A stretch of DNA of 64,000 nt from an uncultured Ruminococcus sp. (GCA_947627445.1 CANQWA010000002.1:62001-126000); one strand, 5' to 3'; counted from the stretch's first letter, positions 38,011 through 46,301 are shown. The notes: generated by a model not told the origin, from the sequence alone. A program made the numbers and translations.

Positions 38011-38055
38011 AAACCTCGTAGTTTCGGAATGGTACCGGTTCTACGAGGTTTTTGT
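38011..38055 (+). terminator. Terminator of the tRNA operon
   Basis: AAACCTCGTAG (38011-38021) pairs with CTACGAGGTTT (38041-38051), followed by TTG. Confidence 0.85.
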
Positions 38056-38091
38056 TGATGGTGGAAATCATTTTTCGTATCAAATTTTGGA

Positions 38092-38120
38092 TTGACATTT
38101 CCGATTGATTCTTGTATAAT
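38092..38120 (+). promoter_or_regulatory. Promoter of the small toxin-like gene
   Basis: Consensus TTGACA (38092-38097), 17-bp spacer, TATAAT (38115-38120). The palindrome AGAACAAGTTCT (38122-38133) covers the likely transcription start. Confidence 0.88.
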
Positions 38121-38196
38121 GAGAACAAGTTCTAAATACTTGAGGGCATGCCTAAAGCGGTAGGCGGTCAATTCACGCTCCCGGAAGGGAGTGATC

Positions 38197-38298
38197 ATGA
38201 TGGATTTTGTTACATGGACAGATCTGATTCAATACAGCATATTGATTGTGGCGATCCTATCACTTCTATATGATATTTATCATCATAAATGGAAATAA
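38197..38298 (+). CDS. Small hydrophobic peptide, candidate type I toxin
   Basis: A 33-codon gene too short for ordinary gene calling. The peptide starts MMDFVTWTDLIQ, has one hydrophobic helix (about residues 12-26) and a short charged tail ending DIYHHKWK. AAGGGAG precedes two adjacent ATGs (38197 and 38200); spacing favours the second. Its leader has a GCCTA...TAGGC hairpin and a CTCCC...GGGAG hairpin that could hide the ribosome site. It has its own consensus promoter and a terminator right on the stop codon, and an opposing consensus promoter lies just downstream. This matches type I toxins of the TxpA/Fst or 'putative holin-like toxin' kind. Toxicity is inferred. Confidence 0.78.
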   Translation: MMDFVTWTDLIQYSILIVAILSLLYDIYHHKWK

Positions 38299-38335
38299 CC
38301 GTCCCAGCCTCACAAACTGAACGGTTATTTCTTTA
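38293..38335 (+). terminator. Terminator of the toxin mRNA
   Basis: AAATAACCGT (38293-38302) pairs perfectly with ACGGTTATTT (38321-38330), followed by CTTTAACTTTT. The same hairpin may also end the opposing RNA. Confidence 0.85.
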
Positions 38336-38379
38336 ACTTTTCACTTTGGGAGCGACCGTCTTACCGGTATGCTCTCTTC
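38299..38379 (-). ncRNA. Candidate antisense RNA antitoxin (ends approximate)
   Basis: A consensus minus-strand promoter at 38386-38414 fires into the 3' end of the toxin mRNA with no open frame between. The RNA would include the dyad ACCGGTAAGACGGT near 38362-38349 and reach the shared terminator hairpin. A transcript of roughly 80-100 nt complementary to the toxin mRNA 3' region is predicted, as in txpA/RatA. Its 3' end cannot be fixed from sequence. Confidence 0.65.
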
Positions 38380-38385
38380 TTTTAT

Positions 38386-38414
38386 ATTATACGATATTTT
38401 TCCGGATTTGTCAA
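38386..38414 (-). promoter_or_regulatory. Promoter of the candidate antisense RNA
   Basis: Minus-strand TTGACA (38414-38409), 17-bp spacer, TATAAT (38391-38386), directed at the toxin gene. Confidence 0.88.
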
Positions 38415-38521
38415 GCAATCATTTCAAATAAGAACCGCCGCCGATCTCGGTGTATCGTTCTTTCCTGTCCGTTCCTTCGCCGTTTTCAAAAATGGACACT
38501 TTTTGAGATGTTCCGTCAAGG

Positions 38522-38562
38522 AAACATCCCGTCTGTGAATGATCCGGACAGGATGTTTTTCT
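38522..38562. terminator. Hairpin terminator after the MacB-like permease gene
   Basis: AAACATCC (38522-38529) pairs with GGATGTTT (38551-38558), with inner GTC/GAC pairing. T-rich on the plus strand side; on the minus strand it lies just beyond the permease stop. Confidence 0.6.
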
Positions 38563-38576
38563 GATAACAGGATTTG

Positions 38577-39839
38577 TTACTCGTACCGCAGTGCATCAAT
38601 GGGGTTGAGATTTGCCGCCTTGATGGACGGGATCAGACCAAAAATGATACCCACTGCCATCGAAAAGACCACGGAAATCACAATGGACACCGAGCTGATC
38701 GCCACTGCCACAGAAGCGATACGAGAGATCAACTGCGCCAGGCCAATGCCAATCAAGACGCCAATGATGCCGCCGATGCTGGTCAGCACAGCGGCTTCTG
38801 TCAGAAACTGTCCCAGAATCCGCTTCTTTTTGGCACCAAGGGCTTTCTTCAAACCGATTTCTCGTGTGCGCTCTGTGACAGAAACCAGCATGATATTCAT
38901 GACGCCGATGCCGCCTACCAATAAGGAGATGCTGGCGATCCAGATGAGCATGGTGTTGGTGGATGCGCTCAGATCCTGTAAGGATTTTGCCTGTCCCAGC
39001 AGATCCTGGCTCTGATACTGGATCTGGAGGTCACTGTCCGTATCGGATGACATGACAGAAGCATTCATCAGATCAGCGACTTGTTTGCCCACAGAGGGCA
39101 TACTGTCCGTATCGACAGCCTTTGCCAGACAATTTTCCGGCTCATCAAACTGATATGCGATGGGCCATGACTGACCGGGGATGAACATCCGTCCGGCGCT
39201 GTTGCCCATATATGTCCAGTAATCTTCTTCTGAGTTGATGACCGGTTCAAAGGGATCGGTTTCTACAACAATTCCCACAATGGTAAAGGGTTCGCCGTTG
39301 ATGTCTATGGTTGCGCCGATGGGATCTTCTGAAGAAAACAAACTCTTGACAGCCGTGTTGTCCAGAATCACTACCTTGCGGTTGTCACAGTATTCCTTGG
39401 CCGTAAAGCCTCTGCCTTGCTGGATCTGATAGCCGGCAGTGTCAAAATAGGCTTCATCTATGCCGTACATGGCGCCGCCGTAGGCTGTGTTACCGTAATA
39501 TACATTCTCACAATAGGAGCGCATCCGGTAAAAAGAAGCAGATACCACCTGATCGAGCTGAACAATGGCCTCTTGGGTGCTGTCGGAAACAACGGGAACA
39601 CCATCTGGAATGCTTTGATAGTCAAATTCATAGGGGTATTCACCTTGATAGAGCTGCACATCCACAGCGTTGTTTCCCGAACCAATCAGATTGTTTTTAA
39701 TCTGCTCGTTGGTTCCCTTGATGGTGGAAACAATGGCAATGATAGCGGCAATGCCGATGATAATGCCCAGCATGGTCAGAATAGAACGAACTTTATGGGA
39801 TAAAATGCCCTGTAAGGATAAACGGATATTTTCCAGCAT
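38577..39839 (-). CDS. MacB/FtsX-type ABC transporter permease
   Basis: A 420-residue protein with the MacB layout: one N-terminal helix (HKVRSILTMLGIIIGIAAIIAIVST), a MacB periplasmic core domain of about 240 residues, then three C-terminal helices with VGGIGVMNIMLVSVTERTREIGLKKALGAKKKRILGQFL and a final PSIKAANLNPIDALRYE tail. These act as mechanotransmission machines, exporting peptides or small molecules captured outside the membrane. It is last in a four-gene operon, 14 bp after the adaptor gene. Confidence 0.93.
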   Translation of the reverse strand: MLENIRLSLQGILSHKVRSILTMLGIIIGIAAIIAIVSTIKGTNEQIKNNLIGSGNNAVDVQLYQGEYPYEFDYQSIPDGVPVVSDSTQEAIVQLDQVVSASFYRMRSYCENVYYGNTAYGGAMYGIDEAYFDTAGYQIQQGRGFTAKEYCDNRKVVILDNTAVKSLFSSEDPIGATIDINGEPFTIVGIVVETDPFEPVINSEEDYWTYMGNSAGRMFIPGQSWPIAYQFDEPENCLAKAVDTDSMPSVGKQVADLMNASVMSSDTDSDLQIQYQSQDLLGQAKSLQDLSASTNTMLIWIASISLLVGGIGVMNIMLVSVTERTREIGLKKALGAKKKRILGQFLTEAAVLTSIGGIIGVLIGIGLAQLISRIASVAVAISSVSIVISVVFSMAVGIIFGLIPSIKAANLNPIDALRYE

Positions 39840-39853
39840 TTGTCTGCACCTCC

Positions 39854-41647
39854 TTAGTAATACATTGTGCCGCTGCCGTCTTTGACCGGTGCGCCTTTTG
39901 TCACGTATTTGCCGTAGGGGAAGCAGATGCGATCCTCTTCGCTGAGTCCTGAGAGAACCTCTATGCTGTAACCGCCATAGATGATCTTTCCGGTTTGGAT
40001 TACCTGCTTTGTCAGATGGTCGTTCTCATCGGCTTTCATCACATAGTACTGACCTTTTTCCTGCCGGACATAGCTGACCGGAATATAGAAATGATTACTT
40101 TCTGCTTCGCCGGAAAAATTCAGGCTGACATAATTGCCGATCGTCAGATCTCCCGCTTCGGCGACTTCTGCCTGGAAGGTATACATGCTGTTGTTGGGAT
40201 TTTCACCCCATGTGTAGGATTCGCCGCTGAAAGGGACATCGCCGATTTTTACCACCTCGGCAGTGGTAGTTGCACCAGTGTCCCATGACATGACCTCTAC
40301 GATGGATCCAATGGTCAGCTTTTCCCGATTCATTTCACTGATGTTGCCCTCGACCATGACGCCGCCGCTGCCCTGCACCACCAGGAAAGCTTCGTTCATT
40401 TCCAGAGATTCTACGGACTCTGCCAGCTTTGTGACAACGCCGTCTACCTTTGCCAATTCCTGTTCGTTTTCCTGCATTTCCAGTGCATGGTCATATTCCA
40501 GTTTTGCACGCTTTTGTTCGATTTCCATCGAACGGATCTGAATCTCCTGTTCGGCGATCATCTGTTTCAGCTGAGAGCGGCTGTACATATAATGATCAGA
40601 ATCCGTCGCTGCCAGCGGAACAATTGCTGCCAGAGATCGGACAGAAGCCGACGGTGTACCCAGCATGACCGCTTCATCCGCATTTGGTTCCGTTTCCGGC
40701 TGTGTCTCTGTTTCTGTAGGCGGCTCAGTGGGTGCTTCTATCTCCGGCGGTTCGGTTGCCGGGGATGTCGTGGGCGGCTCTGTGGGAACAGTGGGCTCCT
40801 GAGGCTGCACCGGATTCGCCAGAGGATCATAGGTGAATGTGCCGCCTACCTGGATCGTACCATACCATGTACCGCCCTCCCGGATCTGCACACCGCCGTC
40901 CTCTGTGACAGTGACCTGTTCGCCCAATGTCCAGTCGGCTGTTTCTGCATCATTCAGCATATCGCCCCGCACCAGCCATGCATACAGGGGGGTGTTTTCC
41001 TCGTCATATATCACAAATACGGCGTTTTCCTGCTGGCTGCGCAGTTGATCTAGGACTGCCTGAGATACCACTGTTTCACCGGTGCAGGCGAACTGATAGG
41101 GTGTTTCCGGACTGCCGTCACCCTCTGCTGCTTGGGAGAGTGTTGTCACTGCCGGCAGTGTCTCCGGAGGAACAGCGGCTTCCGGTTCATCGCCCCAGTT
41201 CCAGGGGTAAGAGTAATCCGGTGTGGCTGGAGCTTCTTCAGAGGGACGCAGCCCTTTCAGCCGATCCAGTTCCTTTTTGGCCATGCGGACATTGTCCTCT
41301 GCCACAGCCAGTGCTGTTTTTTTCTGGGCAACCTCCAATGCCACGGCAGTCATGTCATACTGAATGAGAGGTGTGCCTTTTGTCACAGCATCGCCCTCCT
41401 GCACCAGCACCTTTTCGATCATCTGATCACTGGAAAGTATGACGCTCTGCACATCGCCGGAGACCACTTCACCGTCTATGGAAATTTCATCGCCCCAATA
41501 GTAATCCATCAGATTAGAGACAGGGATGACCTCTACCGGATGCGCATGATTCTGTCTGGCGCGATAAAACCACACGCCGCCGGTAGTGCCGCCTGCGGCA
41601 ATGACCAAAGCGATAGTAACTGCCAATATTTTTTTCCCTTTTGTCAT
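39854..41647 (-). CDS. Membrane fusion (adaptor) protein with large Pro/Thr/Glu-rich insertion
   Basis: A 597-residue HlyD/MacA-type adaptor with an N-terminal membrane anchor (ILAVTIALVIAAGGTTGGVWF), a lipoyl half-motif (VLVQEGDAVTKGTPLIQYD) and the first helix of the hairpin (VAQKKTALAVAEDNVRMAKKELDRLK). Then comes an insertion of over 200 residues, with a beta-rich part and a PTEPPT-type linker, before the second coil (LKQMIAEQEIQIRSMEIEQKRAKLEYDHA), second lipoyl half and beta-barrel. The insertion between the two hairpin helices is unusual; it may be a substrate-capture or wall-spanning module. It overlaps the ATPase gene by 4 bases (ATGA). Confidence 0.82.
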   Translation of the reverse strand: MTKGKKILAVTIALVIAAGGTTGGVWFYRARQNHAHPVEVIPVSNLMDYYWGDEISIDGEVVSGDVQSVILSSDQMIEKVLVQEGDAVTKGTPLIQYDMTAVALEVAQKKTALAVAEDNVRMAKKELDRLKGLRPSEEAPATPDYSYPWNWGDEPEAAVPPETLPAVTTLSQAAEGDGSPETPYQFACTGETVVSQAVLDQLRSQQENAVFVIYDEENTPLYAWLVRGDMLNDAETADWTLGEQVTVTEDGGVQIREGGTWYGTIQVGGTFTYDPLANPVQPQEPTVPTEPPTTSPATEPPEIEAPTEPPTETETQPETEPNADEAVMLGTPSASVRSLAAIVPLAATDSDHYMYSRSQLKQMIAEQEIQIRSMEIEQKRAKLEYDHALEMQENEQELAKVDGVVTKLAESVESLEMNEAFLVVQGSGGVMVEGNISEMNREKLTIGSIVEVMSWDTGATTTAEVVKIGDVPFSGESYTWGENPNNSMYTFQAEVAEAGDLTIGNYVSLNFSGEAESNHFYIPVSYVRQEKGQYYVMKADENDHLTKQVIQTGKIIYGGYSIEVLSGLSEEDRICFPYGKYVTKGAPVKDGSGTMYY

Positions 41648-42360
41648 GATGCATCGACCTCCTGTTCCGGCTCTGTGCCTGAAAATCCGCCTTGTTCCAG
41701 TCTGCCGTCACGAATGGTGACAATGCGCCGGGCATGCTGTGCAATTTCCTTTTCGTGGGTGATCATGACAATGGTCACGCCCTCCTGATTCAGCTGCTGA
41801 AATAAATCCATGACTTGCTCGCCGGAACGTGTATCCAGCGCACCGGTGGGTTCATCTGCCAGAAGCAGCCGGGGATGGCTTACCATTGCCCTTGCAATTG
41901 CCACACGTTGTTTCTGACCGCCGGAAAGCTGTGTGGGCTTGAAGCTGATACGATCCTCCAACCCTACCTTGGTCAGGATTTCCCTGGCACGTTCCAGCCG
42001 TTCTTTTTTGCGGACGCCGCCGTACAGCAGCGGCAGGGACACGTTTTCCAGCACCGATTGTCTCGGCAGAAGGTTGAAATTCTGAAAGACAAAGCCGATT
42101 TTCTGATTGCGGATAGAAGACAGCTGATTGTCGCTGCATTTGGACATTTCTTGTCCGTCAAACCGGTACAAACCGCTGGTTTGCTGATCCAACAGTCCGA
42201 TAATATTCATTAGTGTGGATTTTCCTGAGCCGGACGGTCCCATGATAGCCAGATATTCGCCTTCTTCTACGGTTAGTTCAATATGATGCAGCACCGGGAT
42301 TGGTTCTTTTCCCTGTAAATAGGATTTGCAGATATCATGCAGTTCAATCACCATCTGCAT
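41644..42360 (-). CDS. MacB-type ABC transporter ATPase
   Basis: A 238-residue ATPase of the LolD/MacB group: Walker A GPSGSGKST, Q-loop GFVFQNFNLLP, signature LSGGQKQRVAIARAM, Walker B LLLADEPTGALD and switch His MITHEKE. It drives the separate permease at 38577. The start at 42360 (MQMVIEL) or 42354 overlaps the end of the upstream adaptor gene, so the two are translationally coupled. GGAAGG lies upstream. Confidence 0.94.
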   Translation of the reverse strand: MQMVIELHDICKSYLQGKEPIPVLHHIELTVEEGEYLAIMGPSGSGKSTLMNIIGLLDQQTSGLYRFDGQEMSKCSDNQLSSIRNQKIGFVFQNFNLLPRQSVLENVSLPLLYGGVRKKERLERAREILTKVGLEDRISFKPTQLSGGQKQRVAIARAMVSHPRLLLADEPTGALDTRSGEQVMDLFQQLNQEGVTIVMITHEKEIAQHARRIVTIRDGRLEQGGFSGTEPEQEVDAS

Positions 42361-43759
42361 CACCGCCTTCCGCAGCATCTGGTTCGCCGTCCCCATACAG
42401 GGGCTCGTCGTCACCGATGATGCCGCCCTCCTCATACATCTTATCTTCTTCAGATTTTACATCACCGTCAAAGTCTGCGCCATTGTCGAATCCCATGTCA
42501 TCGCCAAGATCTGCGTCTTCACCGTCAAAGTCTGCGCCGTTGTCGAATTCCATGTCATCGCCAAGATCTGCATCTTCTTCAACAGGAACTTCGTCTATAT
42601 TTGTGGTAGTGCGCATACCTTCTTCATAGGAATCGGAGGGGAAGGCGATCCGATCTTTTTCAGACAGACCGCTGACGATCTCACAGTCGCCCATCATATC
42701 ATCGGACTGACCCAGTTCTACTTTGCGTTTTTCCAGACGATCTCTGCCGTTGTCTGCCCAGACATAGCTTTCGCCGTTTTCATCTGTGAGGATATAATCC
42801 GAATAGATCCAGATACCATTTTTCTCTATCGTAGAATCTTCCTCCGGAGAGATCAGCAGATGCTGACCCAGCATCAGTCCGTCACTGGAATCCAGTGTGA
42901 TATAAAAGGGATATTTGGATGCTTGTGTGGATTCTTCCCCGGAATAGGAATAATCATTCTGGTTGGATTCCGGTTCAGCGCCGATTTCGGTAATCGTTCC
43001 CGTCCACGTGGAATCATTCACACGGGAATGCAAAGTCACCGTTTCATCCGTATAGATCATGTACATATTCTGCTCGCTGGCAGTACATTTCACACGGAAT
43101 TCTCCGTCAGACATGACCTTCATCAAGGTGTCTGTGCCATCTGTCTCCAGTTGCTCAACTGTTTTCAGGGATTGTACTGTGCCGGAACTTTCTGCTTTTA
43201 CAGCAGCATTCTGAATGGTATTTTTCAGCTTCTCCAGTTCTATTTTTTTGCTTTTGATATCATATTCTGTTTTGGCAATATCCGTTTCCAGGGACTGGAT
43301 CTGTGTGGTATAACTGAGTTTTTCGTCATCGCTGACATTTTTTCGTTCACTTTCCAGTTGTTGGATTTGCTGTTTGTTAGAGGCAATTTCGATTTCCATC
43401 CGTTCAATTTCTACATTCCCCTGATCCAACTCCAGCTGCATGGATTCGATATCATAAGAGAACAGCGGGTCGCCGGCTTCTACATGATCGCCCTCCTGCA
43501 CGAGAATCTCCTCAATCTGTTTTGTAAGATCTACCTGGATCTCCTTGGTTTCCTGGGGTTCTACTACGCCGGAAAAACGCAGTTCTGCATTTGTCATTGC
43601 CGCCGTATTGAGTTCTGTGACTTCTGTGACATAGGCAATGCCGTCAGAGCTGCTGCCGCCGATGAAATGTCTCCACGCCAGAACGCCTCCTGTGACACAG
43701 ACAGCTGCCGCAGTGACACCGGCAACGGTTCCAATGATGATTTTTCCCGTCTTTGTCAT
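42344..43759 (-). CDS. Membrane fusion (adaptor) protein with acidic tandem-repeat tail
   Basis: A 471-residue HlyD/MacA-type adaptor: N-terminal anchor (IIIGTVAGVTAAAVCVTGGVLAW), lipoyl half-motif (ILVQEGDHVEAGDPLFSYD), long coiled-coil hairpin (about 105-185), second lipoyl half (VKAESSGTVQSLKTV) and beta-barrel. The last 75 residues are very acidic and contain two tandem 19-residue repeats (EDADLGDDMxFDNGADFDG; 57-bp DNA repeats near 42465-42580). The Asp/Gly/Asn pattern hints at cation binding, but that is inference. First gene of the operon; the start at 43759 has AGGAGG upstream. Confidence 0.85.
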   Translation of the reverse strand: MTKTGKIIIGTVAGVTAAAVCVTGGVLAWRHFIGGSSSDGIAYVTEVTELNTAAMTNAELRFSGVVEPQETKEIQVDLTKQIEEILVQEGDHVEAGDPLFSYDIESMQLELDQGNVEIERMEIEIASNKQQIQQLESERKNVSDDEKLSYTTQIQSLETDIAKTEYDIKSKKIELEKLKNTIQNAAVKAESSGTVQSLKTVEQLETDGTDTLMKVMSDGEFRVKCTASEQNMYMIYTDETVTLHSRVNDSTWTGTITEIGAEPESNQNDYSYSGEESTQASKYPFYITLDSSDGLMLGQHLLISPEEDSTIEKNGIWIYSDYILTDENGESYVWADNGRDRLEKRKVELGQSDDMMGDCEIVSGLSEKDRIAFPSDSYEEGMRTTTNIDEVPVEEDADLGDDMEFDNGADFDGEDADLGDDMGFDNGADFDGDVKSEEDKMYEEGGIIGDDEPLYGDGEPDAAEGGDADGD

Positions 43760-43812
43760 GTTCCTTCCTCCTGAACTGTTTTGAGTGTTGTATTTTCCGT
43801 GCAACACTGAAT

Positions 43813-43841
43813 AGTATAACATACCATATTCCTCTTGTCAA
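43813..43841 (-). promoter_or_regulatory. Promoter of the MacAB-like operon
   Basis: Minus-strand TTGACA (43841-43836), 17-bp spacer, TATACT (43818-43813). The -35 box lies in the centre of a 29-bp palindrome. Confidence 0.88.
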
Positions 43842-43852
43842 GGGGAATATGG
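43824..43852. promoter_or_regulatory. 29-bp palindromic operator over the -35 box
   Basis: CCATATTCC...CTTG-T-CAAG...GGAATATGG with a single mismatched pair. Placement over the -35 element implies repression by a dimeric regulator that is not encoded next door. Confidence 0.75.
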
Positions 43853-43982
43853 AAATGTTACTTTGCGGTAATTTTTTGTCAATCAAAAGATAGATAAAAA
43901 AGATCTATTTGTTTATCATGTTGTGTCGGTATTTCACGGATGCTATCATAGAAACACCTGAAAGGCAGGGAATGTGACATGC

Positions 43983-44032
43983 AGAGCTTGTCCACATAGA
44001 AACTTTGCAGGTTTTCGATGTGGACATGTTCT
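43983..44032. repeat. Short AGAACCTG-family element
   Basis: AGAGCTTGTCCACATAGAA on the left; the right end read on the opposite strand is AGAACATGTCCACATCGAA. Only 12 bp lie between the arms, so this is the most compact member and a strong hairpin. Confidence 0.72.
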
Positions 44033-44053
44033 TGTTAATTCTGCAACAAACTC

Positions 44054-44082
44054 TTGCCTTTTCTTTCAGATTATGCTATACT
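44054..44082 (+). promoter_or_regulatory. Promoter of the DUF896 gene
   Basis: TTGCCT (44054-44059), 17-bp spacer, TATACT (44077-44082). Confidence 0.75.
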
Positions 44083-44128
44083 ATAAAAAGAAATCGCATA
44101 TTTTGACAATTGCCACGGAGGAAGTTAT

Positions 44129-44332
44129 ATGGATTCCCAAAAAATTGATCGTATCAATGAACTGGCACGAAAATCCCGGACGACCGGACTGACCGAGGAA
44201 GAACGGCAGGAACAGAATGCGCTCCGGATGGAATACCGTCAGTCCGTGGTGGGAAATCTTCGGGGACATCTGGATCATACCATTGTCGTCAATCCCGACG
44301 GCACATCTTATCGTCCGAAGGAGAAAAAGTAA
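44129..44332 (+). CDS. DUF896 protein (UPF0291, YnzC-like)
   Basis: A 67-residue protein with IDRINELARKSRTTGLTEEERQEQNALRMEYR, the helix-hairpin typical of DUF896, and a C-terminal NPDG.SYRPKE tail. The family is small, soluble and of unknown role, in Bacillus partly SOS-linked (YneB-YnzC operon). GGAGG precedes the ATG. Its last 44 bp overlap the convergent cdd gene. Confidence 0.93.
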   Translation: MDSQKIDRINELARKSRTTGLTEEERQEQNALRMEYRQSVVGNLRGHLDHTIVVNPDGTSYRPKEKK

Positions 44333-44723
44333 ATTGCGCCGGAAGCAATTCTCCCAGCAGATGTACACCATCTGTCAGAAGCACCGGGAATGCCGGCGGA
44401 CAGAATTCTGCCAGTACTTGTAGACAAGCACCGCAGGGCAGACAAGGAACATTCTTTGCCTCTTCCTCAGATTTACCGCCTACAATGGCAATTTTCCGGA
44501 AACGCCGTACACCAGCTGCTACAGCAGAAAACAAGGCGTTCCGCTCAGCGCAGATGGTCAGGGAATAAGATGCATTTTCCACATTGCAGCCCGTAAAGAT
44601 CCTGCCATCTTCCGCTTCCAGTGCTGCGCCCACCTGAAATCCGGAGTAGGGCGCATGGGCATGTTCCCGGGCGGCAAGGGCGTGTTCTGTCAGCGTCAGT
44701 TTTTCTAAAAATTCATGCATCAT
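44289..44723 (-). CDS. cdd: Cytidine deaminase
   Basis: A 144-residue pyrimidine-salvage enzyme that converts (deoxy)cytidine to (deoxy)uridine. Zinc-site signatures are CNVENASYSLTICAERNA (catalytic Glu in CAE) and PCLPCGACLQVLAEF (PCxxC). The start near 44723 has GGGAGG upstream. The 3' end overlaps the plus-strand DUF896 gene, so transcripts from the two would be complementary over 44 nt. Confidence 0.95.
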   Translation of the reverse strand: MMHEFLEKLTLTEHALAAREHAHAPYSGFQVGAALEAEDGRIFTGCNVENASYSLTICAERNALFSAVAAGVRRFRKIAIVGGKSEEEAKNVPCLPCGACLQVLAEFCPPAFPVLLTDGVHLLGELLPAQFTFSPSDDKMCRRD

Positions 44724-44773
44724 CAAAAATTCCTCCCGTACATGTGTTAGCATTCTATCAGGATAAGTTCTCA

Positions 44774-44846
44774 TACCATCCTCTGCGCTGCCTGCGGCGG
44801 CACCATTCCGATCGATTCATCTATCGGAATTCAGAGGATTGGTATA
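44774..44846. repeat. Second intergenic repeat family, copy 3
   Basis: Ends ATACCATCCTCTG and CAGAGGATTGGTAT are inverted, with an inner dyad ATTCCGAT...ATCGGAAT. The GCCTGCGGCGGCAC and CGATTCATCTATC blocks match the repeat at 15727-15826. Confidence 0.68.
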
Positions 44847-44890
44847 AAAAAGGCGAAGTCCGCCTGATCAAAACGACTCCGCCTTTGTGT
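44846..44890 (-). terminator. Terminator of ackA
   Basis: On the minus strand AAGGCGGAGTC pairs with GACTTCGCCTT and is followed by a T-run (44852-44846). Confidence 0.8.
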
Positions 44891-44908
44891 TGCATCTGCG
44901 TTACACTT

Positions 44909-46102
44909 TTACTTCTGAACCATTGCCAGTGTATCTCTTGCAATAAGCAGTTCTTCATTTGTGGGAATGACCCAGACTTCAACCTTAGAATCCGGTGTGG
45001 AGATCTTCCGCAGCTCGCCTTTGAAGTCATTGGCTTCTTTATCCAGTTGAATGCCCAGAAATTCCATATTTTCACAGACTTCTTCACGGCAGTTAGGTGC
45101 ATTTTCGCCGATACCGCCGGTAAAAATAACAGCATCCAGACCGTTCATGGCAGCAGCATATGCGCCAATGTCTTTTTTAATGTCATATACCAGCATTGCC
45201 TTTGCCAATGAAGCACGATGGTCGCCTGCCTCAGAAGCAGCAGTGATGTCACGGAAGTCAGAGGACTTTCCGGAAATACCCAGCAGACCGGATTTTTTAT
45301 TCATGTATGCGTCCATCTCGGCATAGTCAAAACCGTGCTTGGTTCCCAAATATGTCACAGCAGAGGGGTCAACCGCACCGCAGCGTGTACCCATCAGTAC
45401 GCCGTCCAGGGGTGTAAATCCCATAGTAGTGTCTATTGAACGACCATTTTGCACGGCAGTGATGGAAGAACCGTTGCCCAGATGACAGGATACGACTTTC
45501 ATGTCCTTCAGGTCACGGTTCATGAGTTCCTGCAGCTTTGCTGTGACAAAACGGTGAGAAGTGCCGTGAAAACCGTATTTGCGGACATGGTACTGCTCAT
45601 AGTCTTCATAGGGAAAGCCGAACATAAATGCCTTTTCCGGAATGGTACTATGGAATGCAGTGTCAAATACGCAGACCTGGGGAACATCCGGCATGATCTT
45701 TCGGCAGGCACGGAGCGCCATTGCGTTTCCAGGATTGTGCACGGGTGCCAATTCACGCAGTTCGTCGATTTTGTCGATGATCTCGTCTGTTGCAATTGTG
45801 GTTTCTTTAAAAGTCTCTGCACCTTGTACCACACGATGTCCCACTGCGGAGATCTCAGCCATGCTGGAGATCACAGCAGCTTCACCGGTAGTGAGCGCTT
45901 GTACTAGACGGTCAAAGGCTTCTGCATGGGTGGGGAATGCGCAGTCTTCTTCCACGACAGCACCGGATGCCGCTTTATGACTGATGTGTCCGTCGATACC
46001 AATGCGGTCACAGTTTCCCTTTGCGATGACAGATTCGTCTTTCATGTCGATCAGTTGATACTTCAGAGAAGAGCTGCCGGCATTGACAACAAGAATGATC
46101 AT
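44909..46102 (-). CDS. ackA: Acetate kinase
   Basis: A 397-residue enzyme interconverting acetyl phosphate + ADP and acetate + ATP in fermentation. Signatures: VVNAGSSSLKYQLID at the N-terminus, HNPGNAMAL, VFDTAFHSTIPEKAF, KYGFHGTSHRFV, CHLGNGSSITAV, and FTGGIGENAP. GGAG lies upstream of the start at 46102. No pta gene is adjacent; instead it is divergent from tmcAL, an acetate-using tRNA modification gene. Confidence 0.97.
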   Translation of the reverse strand: MIILVVNAGSSSLKYQLIDMKDESVIAKGNCDRIGIDGHISHKAASGAVVEEDCAFPTHAEAFDRLVQALTTGEAAVISSMAEISAVGHRVVQGAETFKETTIATDEIIDKIDELRELAPVHNPGNAMALRACRKIMPDVPQVCVFDTAFHSTIPEKAFMFGFPYEDYEQYHVRKYGFHGTSHRFVTAKLQELMNRDLKDMKVVSCHLGNGSSITAVQNGRSIDTTMGFTPLDGVLMGTRCGAVDPSAVTYLGTKHGFDYAEMDAYMNKKSGLLGISGKSSDFRDITAASEAGDHRASLAKAMLVYDIKKDIGAYAAAMNGLDAVIFTGGIGENAPNCREEVCENMEFLGIQLDKEANDFKGELRKISTPDSKVEVWVIPTNEELLIARDTLAMVQK

Positions 46103-46202
46103 AGTTCTTTTCTCCTTTTTTCTGTGAGAATAGGCTCTCACATTTGTCAGTTGTGGGTAAAATCACTCCCACGATATGGGGGGACAAGACCCATCTAATA
46201 AT

Positions 46203-46230
46203 ATTATACGCTTTTTTGAAAGGAATGCAA
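46203..46230 (-). promoter_or_regulatory. Promoter of ackA
   Basis: Minus-strand TTGCAT (46230-46225), 16-bp spacer, TATAAT (46208-46203). Confidence 0.75.
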
Positions 46231-46301
46231 GTGCTTTTATAGAATTTCTATAAAATAACCTGTAAATTTTTCGCTTTTTGTTTCAGACTGGAGGATCACA
46301 A

